Shown here in pieces: positions 1 through 12,840 of a stretch of DNA of 64,000 nt. The DNA lies in assembly GCA_029891385.1 (NCBI GenBank), contig CM057230.1:50199414-50263413 (forward strand), in the 5' to 3' direction. The notes beneath the pieces were generated by a model that worked only from the letters and a program-made list of their open reading frames with translations, was not told where the DNA came from and made no database searches. Origin of the DNA: Erythroxylum novogranatense (Eukaryota > Streptophyta > Magnoliopsida > Malpighiales > Erythroxylaceae). Numbering within the stretch: position 1 is the stretch's first letter; the number at the start of each line of letters is the position of its first letter. The translations under genes were made by a program, and so were the position numbers.

Positions 1-942
1 GTTCAAATGTGGGGAGGGTTATGTGTTTTGCTTTGAGTGTGAATATTCCATATTATTATGTTAATGTGTTTATTTTGCATATTGTGAATTGTGTGAATAT
101 ATCAATGGCTTAGATGGAATAAATTTGATTTAATTTTGAACATAATCTATTAGGTTTTGAAGAGTAATTAGCTCACAAAATTAGTGATCTAGGTTCTTTG
201 GCTAAAATATGAAAGTTAATTAGGATTCACTGTTAATTTATCACCCTATAAGTTGTCATATTCATTCATAATTTTAGATCTTTCGACTAAGTAACTTTGC
301 TAGTATTTTTCATGAAAACAAGTAGCTAAAGCAATAAGGTAGGCATTTTAAAAAGTGTTTGTAAATTTTAAATAAATAACTATTCCATTGGCCTTTGGGC
401 TATGAATAGAGCTAGTGGCCAGTTAAGAACGTGATGTAACCGAGTAACCGGATTGACACGCATCACAAATGTGTACTTTCACGTCAAAAGGCTATAATGA
501 TGTTCTAACAAAGCAACTTACTAAAAACATGACTTAGTCGAGTAACCAGATCGACATTCATCACCAACGTTTGCCTCCTTATAAAAAGACTAGGTCCATG
601 TCCACAAATAGTAACAGACAAAATGTTTTCTAATAAAAACCTACAGAATTTGTAAATAGCTTAACTTTTTATGAAAACATACTTAATTTTAGTTACAAAG
701 TTTGATTGACCAAAAAATTATTAATCTGTGCGTACAATTGAAAGGGATGATTAATATGTATATTTAGTCCAGAGTTCCTAGATGCAGATTTTGTATATAA
801 TAATTGGAACAACTTGAATGAATGTGTTTAGAGTTAAATTTGTTTCATGAAGTTGAAGTTATTGCCTCATCATTGCATTGTGTTTTTGTGTTGTTTGTTG
901 TTTTCTTTTGCTTGAGGACAAGCAAACATTTAAGTGTGAGGA
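1..942 (+). mobile_element. 3' internal tail of a Tat/Athila-like Gypsy element
   Basis: No coding capacity is visible. The stretch resembles the untranslated tail that precedes the 3' LTR in plant Tat/Athila-type Gypsy elements. A phrase around a 'cgagtaacc' core occurs twice (about 430-470 and 530-565), a feature I associate with these tails. Just before the LTR comes a 'ttgaggacaagcaa' block (912-925) and then a purine-rich tract (931-942) that fits a polypurine tract. The body of the element lies upstream of the window. The lineage is inferred from these landmarks. Confidence 0.55.
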
Positions 943-2302
943 TGTTGATAAGTGTAAATTGCATCATGTTTTAAGGCATAGTTTGATATGTATTTAGCCG
1001 TTAATTCGATCATTTAGTATGTGTTTAGGTTAGAATTGTATTAGTTTGTTGATTATTTGTGTTTTAAGTATTTTATGGGTTAGTCCAAGCTTTTCAGCTT
1101 AAATATTGTATTTTTTAGGTACATTGATGTGTTTGCTAGTTTTTTAGGGTCAATATCGAAGAATTGAGGAGTTTCAGAAGATATTTGGGCCAAAACAATA
1201 GCTCATGATTGTGACAGAAGGCTCAAATATGGGCCATGATCATGGCCTGTATCAGGCAAACGCATAATTGCTTACAAACTTCATGATTCAAGGAACTTTT
1301 TATACCTTTCAGACCCCCGAAATACCTTAAGGTTACCTAAAATATAAAAGACTATTTAAAGAACATTAAGAGGAGCACAAAAGGAGCTTGTTGCATAAGT
1401 TATACTTAAAAACCTAAACAGAGAATACTAAGAGAGAGAAAGAAGAAAAAGGAAGACAAAGACAAAGCTAACTCAATGTTCTTCCTAGACTAGGAGGTTT
1501 CCTAACTTCTCTGCTTTCTGTCATCTATTCTAAGTCATTATTTCCTTTTCGTTTTGATTTTATTTATGTATATAATTAAGATGGATAGTATTATGATAGG
1601 ATTTGGAATATTGATGATGTTTGAAACTCTCCTTTAGGATGTTATTTTGATTTAATGATAATTTAGTCGATTGTGTTTATTGGGTGAATGTTGTGATTTA
1701 ATTGCATTATTGCATAATTCAGTAATAAATGGAGAGGGTGAAATAAATGAAAAATGATTGATTAGATTAATGAGAGTTAGGCGATTTAATATAAACCGTG
1801 ATAAATCATATTGGCAATTGTATGGAGAGAGATCTCATGTGATGTTCCGATATTTTATTAGAGTACTTCATATCTAATTAGGGGTCTTTGATAATTTGTG
1901 AATTGAAAGATTGCAAATTTCATAATTTGATTAGGGTTTATAATTTAGGGTTTAATGGTTATAACTCAAGAGAGAGCAATCAACCCTAAGATAGTCTAGA
2001 ACTAACACTTTATTGACACATAATTGGCTAGGTTAAAATTAATGATAAGTAAAATCCCCTTTCTCATTAATTGGTAAATTCCTTAGGTTGAATTCTATTG
2101 TGATTACATATTACTCACTTATTAATAATTTTGTGTTTAATTTCTAATTTGATTGGTTGAACTTAGTTTTCGTAATTAATTTCTATTGCATCTTTTATTT
2201 TCAGTTTTATAGTTTTTCTATCCTTAGATTTTAGGATTAGATTACTCTACTTCTTTGTGGGACCGATACCTTTAATACTACGCTACGAACCATGCGCTTG
2301 CA
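943..2302 (+). mobile_element. 3' LTR of a Tat/Athila-like Gypsy element (about 1.36 kb)
   Basis: It starts TGTTGATAAGTG directly after the polypurine tract and ends GCTTGCA, giving the usual TG...CA ends. The end is preceded by 'tgtgggaccgata' (2257-2269), a phrase typical of the 3' end of this LTR class. A long AT-rich leader and purine-rich stretch (1380-1470) fit a transcribed R/U5. No ORF of note. The upstream target-site copy is outside the window, so the insertion cannot be closed. It carries its own repeated-word segment at about 1188-1275. Confidence 0.6.
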
Positions 2303-4580
2303 GAATATTGAGGGTTTATAAGATTGAAACTTTCCCTGATTATAAGCAAAGATGAATGACTTTCAAAATTCATAGCAAGAATTTAAGATTCAACGCTTCT
2401 GCTCATGATCAATTAATATTCAACACTTTTTAAAAATTGAGCAATCTAACGGTGAACTTGGAAAATGTGTTTAAAAATGATATATTCTCGAGTACACTCA
2501 ACACCATTCACAATCAAGACATTCCACAACTTTGCATATCATTTCATTTCTCCACCACTAAGGTTCATATGCAAAATCATGGATCAAAGGACTTTTCAAG
2601 ATTGTAATGTGGGCAAGGGTAAGGTAAGATGTATTTAGGTTAAGTAGCATGAAAGCCATTAAAGCTAGTAAAACACTCGACATGACATCAAGTGCACAAA
2701 CCAAATTTTAATCACAATTGTGTACATCAACTATGAGGAATGCAAAAACGATGTTTCACAGCTCAAACTCGAGCTCTCTCACACAAATCACATGAAGCAT
2801 AAATTACTCACAAAAATTGATCATAAACAAGACTTTATAACTATAGGGAGTGACCATTGAAAGCAACATCCACCTCATATCCAACATACGCAAGTAACCC
2901 ATTAAATACAACTTTAGGAGGAAAGATTAATCATAAATGACTTTTCAACACATATGCACTTCCTCCTTGATATGTTTATTCAAACATTTTTCTTTTTTCT
3001 CATTTTTCTTTTTTCTTTTTTTTGCCTTTTCTTTTCCTTTCATTTGTTTTTCTCTTTTCTTTTTTTCTTTTTTTTATATTAACATTGAAAGAAACTACAT
3101 CAACACAGGAATTTTAATGATATGACATAAAATAATATCCTAACATTATAACCAACCCACACATATGTACACCCCCCACACTTATACTTTTGGATATCCA
3201 CAAACTCAACAATCAAAAAATGTTACACTGGCTTTAAGGCTTAGGAAGGACCACTTGGTCAGGTTTAAAGCATGTAATGCAGTTAATATAAAAAGAATGG
3301 CAAATAAAGCTAAAGGGAGCTTACCAAAAGGAAAATCATATAATGAGTAGGCTATTTGGATAATATAGTTATCATATCCATATTAATACATATGATAAAA
3401 ATATGGTCTTGAATAGAAAATTCAATAAAAATAAGATGTACATGTCATGAAGGTCACACATTATCAAAAGATAATGAGACTAATATGGATGTGTCAGTCT
3501 AATAAGGCTTAAAATCTCATTCACTTTGTCTACCTCTAGTCATTACTCTCCTAAAGATAATGTATATTGACTAATCACATGAGTAAAAGTACATGCTCAA
3601 GTTGCCATAAAATTCACTAGTCAATTCATTCTTTAATCATGATTATATAATCCTGAAGCAATAGAAAAAAAGAAATTGTTTGTTTTATTCTCTCTCTTAT
3701 TTTGATTGAAAACTTAAAACAAGTAAAAACAAACAAACTTAAAAAACACATGCATATAAAAACTAATTGCATAAATGTAAAGGAAAAGAAATTTACTTCC
3801 CTTGGGTTGCCTCCTAATAATCATTTTTTTAGTATCGCTAACTCAACTCTATGCTTTCTTCTCATATGACAAAATTATGATCTTTTGGTGTCACAGTTTG
3901 AGTTACTTCCACGTGAGGTTGTTCCAAATAGGGTCTTGATTGATGATTCGTCATATTCAACATATGCCCTATCTTCAGGTTCTCAATCTATACTGAGTTC
4001 AAGCAGTCAGGAAATATTTCCAATGACTCTTCACCTTGTTTAATTTCTCTAACCTGCTAGGTAAAGTAAAAAATTCTATCTTAAAAATAAATATTGACTT
4101 AGTACTCACCTTCGAGCTAAAAGATGTATCATTTTCTACTTTGCGCTCCTCCTCAACTTCTTCTTCATAAGCAATTCCTTAAGTATTTCTCTCAAGATTC
4201 TTAAGCTCCTCTTCACTATATAAGGTCTCTACACTAACGTCCCATGAATACACCACGAGTTGGGATGGTTTCATCTCTACGCCTTGTGATTCTAGGCAGT
4301 TGATCCTTACTTCCATCTGACCCATTTGGCATTCCATGTTCTATATGCTCGATTTTATCTCCTACTGGAACTATTGTATACTCTTTTGAATATTCTATTG
4401 AAATATAATATTGTTAGCAATCATAATATTAAGCAAGTCTTCCAGAGATGTACTTGAGTCATGATAAGAAGCTTTTGGTCCATAAAGAAATTACTATGCA
4501 TCCTACAAACTATCATGAAAGTAATTTGGTTAATTATCCCATCCATTACTAAAGTTTGTCTAAACCTGTTATAAGATTGG

Positions 4581-4646
<66 letters not shown>

Positions 4647-4762
4647 ACAAGAAACACTAAACAAAAAGTGAAAAGATCAAGAAATAATTGAAAAGAAACA
4701 AATTACAAACAAATATGTATAAATCACCAATTAAAATCAAGAACAAAAACTAAATCACCACA
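2303..4762 (-). mobile_element. Decayed internal region of a non-coding Tat-like Gypsy relic
   Basis: Read on the minus strand this follows a primer-binding site and LTR at 4763-6195, so it is the interior of that element. No long reading frame survives. Around 4200-4340 the minus strand reads like a decayed gag C-terminus. Near 3800 is a 'cccttgggttgcctcc' phrase that I have often seen in such interiors. A pyrimidine-rich block at 2985-3080 gives only low-complexity translations. The 3' end of the element is not found; it stops against the plus-strand LTR ending at 2302. Confidence 0.5.
4583..4643. repeat. (AT)n microsatellite
   Basis: About 60 bp of uninterrupted alternating A and T. Any apparent tyrosine/isoleucine protein here is a by-product of the repeat. 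Confidence 0.97.
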
Positions 4763-4784
4763 CTCCTTAGCAATGATGCCAAAT
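4763..4784 (-). other. Primer-binding site, tRNA-Asp type, degenerate
   Basis: On the minus strand the bases after the LTR read TTTGGCATCATTGCTAAGGAG. This is a mutated form of the tRNA-Asp-type primer site (core TTTGGCGCCGTTGCC) used by Athila/Tat elements. It fixes the element's orientation and the inner edge of its 5' LTR. Confidence 0.7.
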
Positions 4785-4785
4785 T

Positions 4786-6195
4786 TGACATAAGCGTGTC
4801 ATAACACTATGCTAAAATAAACTAGACTATAGAAGTGATGAGTCTAAATCGATCCCACAAAGAGTTTTTGGTTAGCTTTTGAAATAAAAATAATTGCTTT
4901 TTAGTTTTTTAGGGGGTGGGGTGGGGGTTGGTTTGGTTTAAAATAAGAAAATAAAACTAAACTAACTAACAAAAACAATTTAAAGAAAACATCTAAAAAT
5001 GATGAAAGAGGTGAATTTGTTAAGAGTCTGGTTCTTTGGTTCAATCTTGACCTACACTCTAATTAAACATTTTTCATTGAATTGTTATTCTTTTTCCTCT
5101 CCTTGAACTATTAATCATAGGCTAATGATACGATTTATTAACCTGAGTTTTCTCTTGGATCATGTTTAATTAAGATACGATCGTTAATTAAACCTAACTA
5201 CTGAATAACTTAGGATACAATCTCTAGATTCAATTGGGTGGTTGCATTAGAAATTAGGAAAACTGATTAATCTAAGCAACAACCACATATGCTTGGCTCA
5301 TCATTTAACCTAATTCATGTTATCCCTATTGATTACGAACCATTAATCGCTACAAATGACTCTCAAATATAACAATTACGGATTATATTAAAATTCTAGC
5401 TATGGGTTCATACACAAATAACTAAACTGTATGATAATACGATCATTCATACACAAAACCCAAATACATATGCGTAGGATAACACAATCAATTCATAAAG
5501 AGAGAAAGAAACAATAAATACAAGGAAGGAATGTTTAATCAGGTCATCGACGTTGATGTCACCTCTGAGCAGGCATCGGGAAGCTACCCCTTTATAGAGT
5601 CTCTCACAGTTGAGAGTTTTGCTTGCTCTCTTCATTCTCTCCCTAGGCTCTCGAAACTCTTCCCAGCTGAAAACACTAAAAAATTTTCATTTTTTTAATT
5701 GTCACTAATATGTTGATTTTATGCAAAAATAAGGTTTTTGGTGAGGTGGCATTATGTCACACCTGTGACATGGTGTGTCATAGGTGTGACACACCTTCTC
5801 ACGGTTGTGAGTGGTGTCTTATAGTCATGAGATACATTGTGACAGTTGTGAGTCAATACACAGAGCCGTGATGAGTTAATGGCATAATCGTGACTCCTTT
5901 TTCCTGTTCTTTTTGTCTTCTTCTTGCTCTATCCTTCATCTTCTTTGTATTTTCAGCATATATGTCATCTTTTTTGACATTTTCTTGTCTTCTCTTGCTT
6001 TTAATCTTCTTCTTCTTGCTCCATGAAGATGATCTTTGAAAAACGGCCTAAATATGGTGCTTTTGACTAACTTTAGCTCTTTTGCTTCCGAATTGTGCCT
6101 AAAATCACATATGAGTCAAAGTGAGTATCTTAAGCATTTTCATAACAATAATCACTAAGGGTTATGGAATAAATTAATCAATTAAGCACATATCA
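4786..6195 (-). mobile_element. 5' LTR of a minus-strand Tat-like Gypsy element (1.41 kb)
   Basis: On the minus strand it begins TGATATGTGCTTAATTG and ends TGTCA against the primer-binding site. The end is preceded by 'tgtgggatcgat', as in the LTR at 943-2302. At 5755-5895 it holds a run of short partly palindromic words built on TCACAACCGTGA / TGTGACAC. Its outer end sits inside a related LTR fragment (6196-6867), so it is a nested insertion. Confidence 0.7.
5755..5895. repeat. LTR word cassette (TGTGAC / TCACAACCGTGA family)
   Basis: A local run of short self-complementary words: cctgtgacatgg, ataggtgtgacac, tctcacggttgtgag, gtgacagttgtgag and similar. They are concentrated in about 140 bp and absent from the rest of the LTR. 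The equivalent part of the related LTR at 6196-6867 has a different word set. Confidence 0.65.
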
Positions 6196-6867
6196 ATGGG
6201 TTCATACATAAACAATCTAATAAGAATGAGAATATTAATTATCCATATATGAATACCCAAAATAATAAGTAAAGAATATCATAAATAGTATGTAAAGAGA
6301 GAAGATCAACAATACATGATGAAGAGATGCCCTAAATGTGTTCTTCAGCTTCAATATCCTCTATGGACCGGAAGAAGGAAAATTGTCCTCCATAAACCCT
6401 AATTAAGTACATGTGCTGCCTCTTTTCATGTCCCAAAAATGATTCACACCTAGTTTAACCTCTCAAATCTCTATTTATGAAGAATTAGTGTTCTAGAGAG
6501 ATACACAGTTGGATACACGGTTAGGCATCCAACCGTGTATAACATAAAAATCTCCCAATTCATGTTTGTACATGTTTTTGTAAGTAGATACACGAATGTA
6601 TATCTTGCAAGTCATGTTGAAATGTTATTTTTTTGTATTTTCTTATCTCGTCATCACCCTAATCCATCTCCTTCTTGTTCCACAAAGAAAAATGAGGTTG
6701 AATATCAAGACGATGGCTTAAAGAATGTTCTTTTAACACATTTTAGCTCTTGAATTTCCAAAATGTACTTAAAACCAAATATAAACTAAAATGAGTATCT
6801 TAATCATTTCGTAGCTTTAATCACTAAGTGTTGTAGAGTAAATGTATAAAAAATTAAACACACATCA
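6196..6867 (-). mobile_element. Truncated LTR of the same Tat-like family
   Basis: On the minus strand it begins TGATGTGTGTTTAATT and runs parallel to the LTR at 4786-6195 (shared phrases about the Lys/Asn-rich 5' end and 'gtatgaaccca'). It stops at 'gtatgaaccca', exactly where the other LTR starts. The same phrase occurs inside the inner LTR near 5410. I read this as an older LTR broken by insertion of its relative. A word cassette (ATACACGGTTGGAT..AACCGTGTAT) lies at 6501-6540. Confidence 0.6.
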
Positions 6868-8292
6868 ATTCTTTACTATATAGAGATGCTTCTATTACCT
6901 ATAAGGAGGTTAAATGTGTCATAATCTTAGTCATTGATCATGATTAATGTTAACCTTCAATTTTTTTATATATAGGTGTTAGTTCTAATGACACCCAATA
7001 GGGGGTGCATTAGGTGTTTATAAAATTTTTACATAGGTGTTTATATGGAAAATATCACAATTTATAATGAAGTAAGTATAAAATAAAATAATGAAAATTA
7101 AAAATACTCTTAAGAAGTAAAGTAAAAGAGTAAGGAGAGATGTAAAACGTGCAACTTTATTCACCCACGAGGTCCAAAGCCTTTCATTTCTACTTCCCCT
7201 CTATAATGTATATGACAATTCACTTGATTATTCCTTACATGCATGACAAGATGACATAAGTGTGGTGACCCAATGAGACTGATTCTTTCTATATTGCATA
7301 TGATATTAAGTTCATATCCATTAAGGGCATGTTTCTATATAGCTCGTAAGGGGCTAATTGCATCGATCAAACTTTGATATGATTAGCAACAAGGAGATTA
7401 GGAGTGTTAGGTGATAAGTAATAGTTAATAGTTGTTTATGCTCCCATCTTGATCACTACATACATTTTGATGTCAATAAGAATGGTTAAACTTTGATTCA
7501 TTGCACAAGGTCAACATTTTTCATTAATCTAGGCATCGTCTATACTAGTGTAGGACATATTTGTACAGAGAGAGAAGGATAAGGTTAAGGAGCTAAAGAG
7601 AGTATCAATTCCACCCTAGTATCCAAGTAAGTTACTATTCTCTAGACCATATATTTAGCAGTAAATGCATTAGAATGGAGATACATTAGTGAGGTTAACA
7701 TATTATATAGGTTTCAAGATACTATCACCACTGGTCTGTCCACCATAACCTTTAAATATAGGGCTTAAGCTAAATCCTAAGCCTTAAGGAGAGATCATAA
7801 TAGAAAGATAAGTGTCTCGTGGGTAAGAGGAATATGGAGAGATTAAGGCTCATGTTAACACTAAGCTAGTAGTTGTAGAGCCTCATTAAAAGACTAAGCC
7901 TCAAGGGGAGACATAACTAGCGATTGCCAAAGACTAAACTAGCATCCTTGGAGTCATCATTAAATAATTTGGTAGATATGATATTGGTTATTGATATGAT
8001 CAAATTTTAGGAAATAGTCCTCTATACACTTCCATCAAACCCACCATCTCAGGATTGGTCTCTTTATTGTTATTCCTATATCTCTTTATTTTTGTTTTTA
8101 ACTTTTGATGATACAAAAACTAGGAGGAAAATAGTTTATTATTAACGAGTGTTGAGGGGAGAATGTCCATCTATTTTATGTTGGGGAAGAACCAATCCTT
8201 TTTTTTTTCATTTCCCTCCCTTTGTTTATTTATTCTATTCTTATTGTATGTTATTGATTTTGTTTACTTCTACATGTGCATGTTATAGATAT
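6868..8292. other. AT-rich intergenic stretch, no gene seen
   Basis: No reading frame, splice-bounded exon or RNA gene is recognisable. Purine-rich phrases such as 'cctcaaggggagacataac' (7890) and 'gttgaggggagaatgtc' (8149) hint at further decayed retroelement interior. I cannot assign them. Confidence 0.5.
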
Positions 8293-9501
8293 GTCTAACA
8301 CTTATGAGTATGGGTTGAACTCATAAGGACTAGACTAACGATTATAGATGATTGGATAATAAAATAAAATAACTTAAAATTTTAAAATAATAAAGTAATG
8401 TAATGATTAAGAAGAAATCGATTTATCAAATAACTAAATTTAGGTTGAGTTTCTCTTAGACTTTACTATATTTGATTTTCTCTATGTTAATGAATACCTC
8501 TAATTATTTAAACCAAGAATAGTTCCTAACGATATCATGTACTCTCTCGAGACATATAACTCCTATTCATAGGTTAATCAACCAAAATCCTTTTTCAATC
8601 TAAATAACCTATTAATGTTTTAACTCATTTTATATAAACTATGTTAATAAGTTTTCCCCTAACTTAGGAAGATCTTGTAGCTTTCTTTCAAATTGCTTGT
8701 ACTTAATCCTCTTCATCTATGTTATCATTTAAACATACATCTCATCTATCGAATCTAAATACATGAATTGAATATTGAATCTTCCTTTTTCTTATTTGAT
8801 TCTATCAATATAAAAACATGGATAAAACCAAAGAATATCAAAGTATATCACATGCTAAATAAATCTATATCCCAATTTAGTTTATAATCAAAACAATAAA
8901 ATTAAGATAATGAAATCATTATTCTTAAATCTTAAATTTTATGGAGTTCTTATTCAAATCTTGTTCAACCTTGAAAGAATGATGCAATATTGAGCAAAAC
9001 TAACATAAAACAGTTTCAAAATTACTTTTGGTATTTCATGGACAAAAAGAACTCATTCTTTCCTGTCATTAATTTTTTAAAATCCATAATTCTAACTTTT
9101 TACTTAGCTGCACAACCTTAAACACAGGTATGTGTAACTGACCGTGTGTTTTGGAATTTCTCCAAAGATCTTTAGTGCTAGAATGGGATTTACATAAGTC
9201 TTTAGGGCGCCATGTTCTTCATCCAAGGGTAACATAAGGTTGTGTACGATTTCAAAAGAGAATATAAGTGACCATGTTTGAACGTAGCCATCAATATACT
9301 ATGGTTATGGATCCTTCTCTAATTCTTCCAAAATTATTCCCATTTAGTCCAATTCTTTTCCTTTTCCTTGCATAGGTGGAAATAAGACCTAAAATGACAA
9401 TATTTATAAAATTAAGTATCAAATCCTTCAAAATTTTATCCAAAATATAAGAAATATTATGGAAAATAATACTAAAAGTAATATATATCTAATATACATC
9501 A
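8293..9501 (-). mobile_element. 3' LTR of a second minus-strand Tat-like Gypsy element (about 1.2 kb)
   Basis: On the minus strand a 'ggacaagcaattacataaatgtggggtag' type block (tract and flank at 9502-9533) leads into TGATGTATATTAG at 9501. This matches the arrangement at 911-945 on the plus strand. The other end is placed near 8293 by the phrase 'atgagttcaaccc', the equivalent of 'tgtgggttcgaccc' in relatives. That end is approximate. A word segment based on 'acacaggtatgtgt / accgtgtgt' lies at 9121-9150 and recurs loosely to 9310. Confidence 0.6.
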
Positions 9502-10848
9502 AACTACCCCACATTTATGTAATTGCTTGTCCTTAAAAACCAATCTATCATTCAATCTCTAGTATAAAATAATTTTGAAAAAATGTTAAACAAATTAAAT
9601 ATTTTTTAATTTAAAAGGGTTATCAAAATTTTATGCAACTAACTACTTACAATAATTTACAAGTTGATTCAATTCACTTCATAATTCTTCAAACTTCAAC
9701 CTAAATCACAAATCCCAATTCTATGCACAAATGAACATACATAAGATAACATGCTTTAACTTCTAAACATATTAATGATCCTTTTATTAATAAGCCAAAA
9801 TTTTAAATAAAACTGAACATTAAAACATATTTGAAAATTCATTTGGTCTTTTATGAAAGAATAAATATCTTGTCATGAATACTTATGATTACTCAACTAG
9901 GTCACTATCTTAAATGGCTACTAGTGGCACTCTTTAAATTCATAAAAAAATTGAACTCACTTATTCACCAATACTTAGTTATATAAGTATTCCAATTCAC
10001 TAAAACAATCAAATTCATAATGAATTGTTTTTAATGGTATGCTTTAAAAGAAAAAAAATCCTAAACATTACTTTCTAATCAAAAGGTCATGAGAAAATTT
10101 ATAAGCTTGAGCATCACATCATGTATATTCCTATAATCCCTCCACGACATTTAAAATAAATATTTTCATGTTTCAAATAGACAAGGTAATAACCTTAATG
10201 TGGTTCCTTAGTTTGATGTTATTTGGAAACAAACTCTAAACTACAAAGCTGTTGTGTTCACTTGGGTAGTGATAAAAAAAAACAGGCTTAGGACTAAAGA
10301 CAAATGATTTTGGGAATTTGACCTCATATGTGTACTCTATAAGTAGCTGAATGAAAGTAGAGACAATTTATTCTTTGAAAGTAACTATAACAAAGCAATC
10401 TGAAGCAAAATTATGGTTATGTTACAACTACCTAGGTACACTTTTGAGTGGACAGAGACCTTGATTCTTCTTATATAGTGTAATAAACACGGTGGAGTAA
10501 ATGGAATATTTATTAAGACTACTTTTCATACTATTATCTATTTAATTTCAAAGGAAAGGAATTGGAGATATACAGGGGGGTTAAAGAGAGTAAATAGCAA
10601 CTTGCAGAATAAATAGTGAATTGGGTCAGAGCTACCATCATTGCCAATGATTAACAATGATTAGTTAGTTATGAACTAAAACTAAACTAGAGGTTATAAT
10701 GCTATCTGGTATAGATAGTTTGTATATTGGTTCGTGAGTTTATTTTTAATTGCAGATATTACGATTCATTGTAATGGTTGTGTTATAGCTTTTGTTAAGT
10801 TAATATAATTTTCCTTTATTTAAGAAAAAACAATACCAAAATGTATAT
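9502..10848 (-). mobile_element. Internal 3' tail of the same minus-strand Gypsy relic
   Basis: It is non-coding. On the minus strand around 9880-9940 it repeats the phrase seen at 395-440 (a 'tagtggc' block followed by 'gag-taa' motifs), so it is the same kind of 3' tail. The relic is cut at 10848 by the younger Gypsy element. The distal part (10300-10848) has no recognisable feature. Confidence 0.45.
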
Positions 10849-11276
10849 TGGTCGGGTCGGTCGTGCTGGGCCCGAACCTAGTCATAACGACCCGTGGGTC
10901 GGTCGGTCTATCTTTCAAGGATCAGTCTTATAACTTTTGGCTATGCTAGGCCCAGGCCCAATCAATACATCCATAGCTCGTTCGTAGGTGGAAGTCTCCC
11001 ATGCAGACGTAAAGACTTAAACCTAGCACCTGCTCCATATATAAGGTTTGACTATGCCATAATGGAGGTACGTGATCACAACCCTAGCTTCCTCTACCTA
11101 CAACGACCCTACCTACACAAAAACTAACTTGAGCGTCGGAGGGGCTTATCGGGAAACAACCCCCGACGTGCCTTCTTTGTTTTGCAGGAACCTTCAAGCC
11201 AGAATTCCTGTGAGAAGTAGTCAATTCTATGGATCCAAACGGTAGCGTGCAACCTCGCCAGAATCAGGCTGAACCA
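10849..11276 (+). repeat. 5' LTR of the Tat-lineage Gypsy element
   Basis: It starts TGGTCGGGTCGG and ends GGCTGAACCA immediately before the primer-binding site. It repeats at 23580-24008. Confidence 0.95.
11036..11045 (+). promoter_or_regulatory. TATA box of the 5' LTR
   Basis: CATATATAAGG lies inside the LTR, about 230 bp before its end, and is kept in the 3' LTR (about 23767). It is the only strong TATA-like element in the LTR and is the likely U3/R promoter. Confidence 0.6.
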
Positions 11277-11278
11277 AT

Positions 11279-11297
11279 TGGCGCCCACCGTGGGGCC
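11279..11297 (+). other. Primer-binding site
   Basis: TGGCGCCCACCGTGGGGCC follows the LTR after two bases. This form is common in plant Tat-lineage elements and would pair with a tRNA 3' end. I do not assign the tRNA species. Confidence 0.75.
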
Positions 11298-11397
11298 CGA
11301 CATCAGGGCACCACGTCCAGAAACACACAGATCGGTCGGTAACAACAACTAACCTCGATATAGTCATTGTCGCGGCTCTGGCATAAATGATGGGTTT

Positions 11398-12840
11398 ATG
11401 ATTATCGCAACCTCGCCACGCAAGCGCAGCTTCGAATTCAATAATCAACAGCAACCTCAAAACTTGGAACAAGAAGAACATAACGTAGCCTTGGAAGACA
11501 ACGCCAGAATCAATATGCATCCGAATCTCCAGTACCTATCAGTTGCAAATCCCCTTGCACCTGTTCACACCTCCCTTACCCGAAAACAGATCGAGGAAGC
11601 GGCTGATCTGTTGATTCACCAGATTTTACAATCTCAACCGGCACAACAGTAGCCGTCCACACGGCCGACTAGTATAACGACCGATCGCCATCCTACTGAA
11701 GCCCTAGAAAAAATCGTGGACGATCAGATCAATACAGCCATGAGTTTCGGCCCGGATCGCCCAACAGCTCAGTATAGCTCTCCCTTTACTCCGGCAATCT
11801 TGGATAGCCTCCCGGCGCCCGGCACCAAAATACCGACGTCCAAAAAATATACCAAAAAGATCGATCCCCTGGACTACCTACAGCACTTTCAGTCGATGAT
11901 GAATCTACACTGGGTTCCAGACGCCATTCAGTGTAAGGCTTTCTATACGGCCTTTCAAGAGGGAGCTCAACGATGGTTCAATAGCTTACCTCCGAGCTGT
12001 ATCACATGCTTTGAGGACTTTAGGTCGCTGTTCCTCAACCAATTCGCCACAAGTAAGCGACCGCAGAAGACGGCCTTGGAGGTGATGCAATTGACCCAAG
12101 GGCGGAATGAAAGCTTGCGGGAATTCATCACTCGGTTTAATAATGAAGCGGTCGAGGTCCCCGACCTCACTTGCTCGTCCATGTTGACAGAACTTATGAA
12201 CAACACGAGAGATGAGGATTTCAAAAAGTCATTGGCCCTCGATCAGCCCCGATCTATTCAAGAAATAAGAAACAGGGCGGATAAGTACATTCACTCAAGA
12301 AGTGCTGAAAATACGGAAGCGTAGATTTGATGATCGCCGCCAAATGACAGAGCGAATGGTTCACATAAGCGGCGTAAGGGCCACCGAATCGAGAAACCAA
12401 CCGATCGACAGGGATATCGACAGGAGCTCACCCCGCTCAATAGACGATATGCAGAAGTACTAGCGGCCGTGAGAGCGGACGGGGAACCCATCCGAGAACT
12501 AGGCAAGTTGAAGAGTCCCTACAAGAGTAGGGACCCGAATGTGTATTGTCGCTTCCACAGAGACATTGATCATGACACGAAAGATTGCTAGCATTTGAAA
12601 AGAGAAATCGAATTCCTTATCCAAAAGGGGAGGCTGGGTCGATTTGTAAAGTACGGAAAAAATGCCGATCGAGATAATGAGCATAAGACTGGTCGATCCG
12701 ACAACATGCGACAGCCCTGGAGGCAAAACGATAGAAATGATGGAGGGAGGCAGAATGCGAATAATGACGATCGCCGTGAAGTAAGGGGATGATCTAGGAC
12801 AAGAGGCGACGGGAATACTGGGCAACAAGATGACCGACTA
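11398..12840 (+). pseudogene. gag of the Tat-lineage element, degraded
   Basis: This is the retroelement capsid/nucleocapsid gene. One frame runs from 11398 to 12324, broken by a stop at 11650. The central part (11850-12290) carries the retrotransposon gag core: the 'DPLDYLQHFQSMM' start, 'AFYTAFQEGAQRWFNSLP', 'RSLFLNQFA', and 'ESLREFITRFNNEAV'. After 12324 the frame changes. The C-terminal zinc-knuckle region is at 12535-12600 (YCRFHRDIDHDTKDC) with a stop at 12589, followed by a basic tail (IQKGRLGRFVKYGK). It is not functional as it stands. Expression of the original would have been from the LTR promoter upstream. Confidence 0.85.

Noticed and set aside
4421..4657. Small membrane protein with Tyr-Ile repeats
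   Set aside because: Translation of an (AT)n tract within a retroelement interior.
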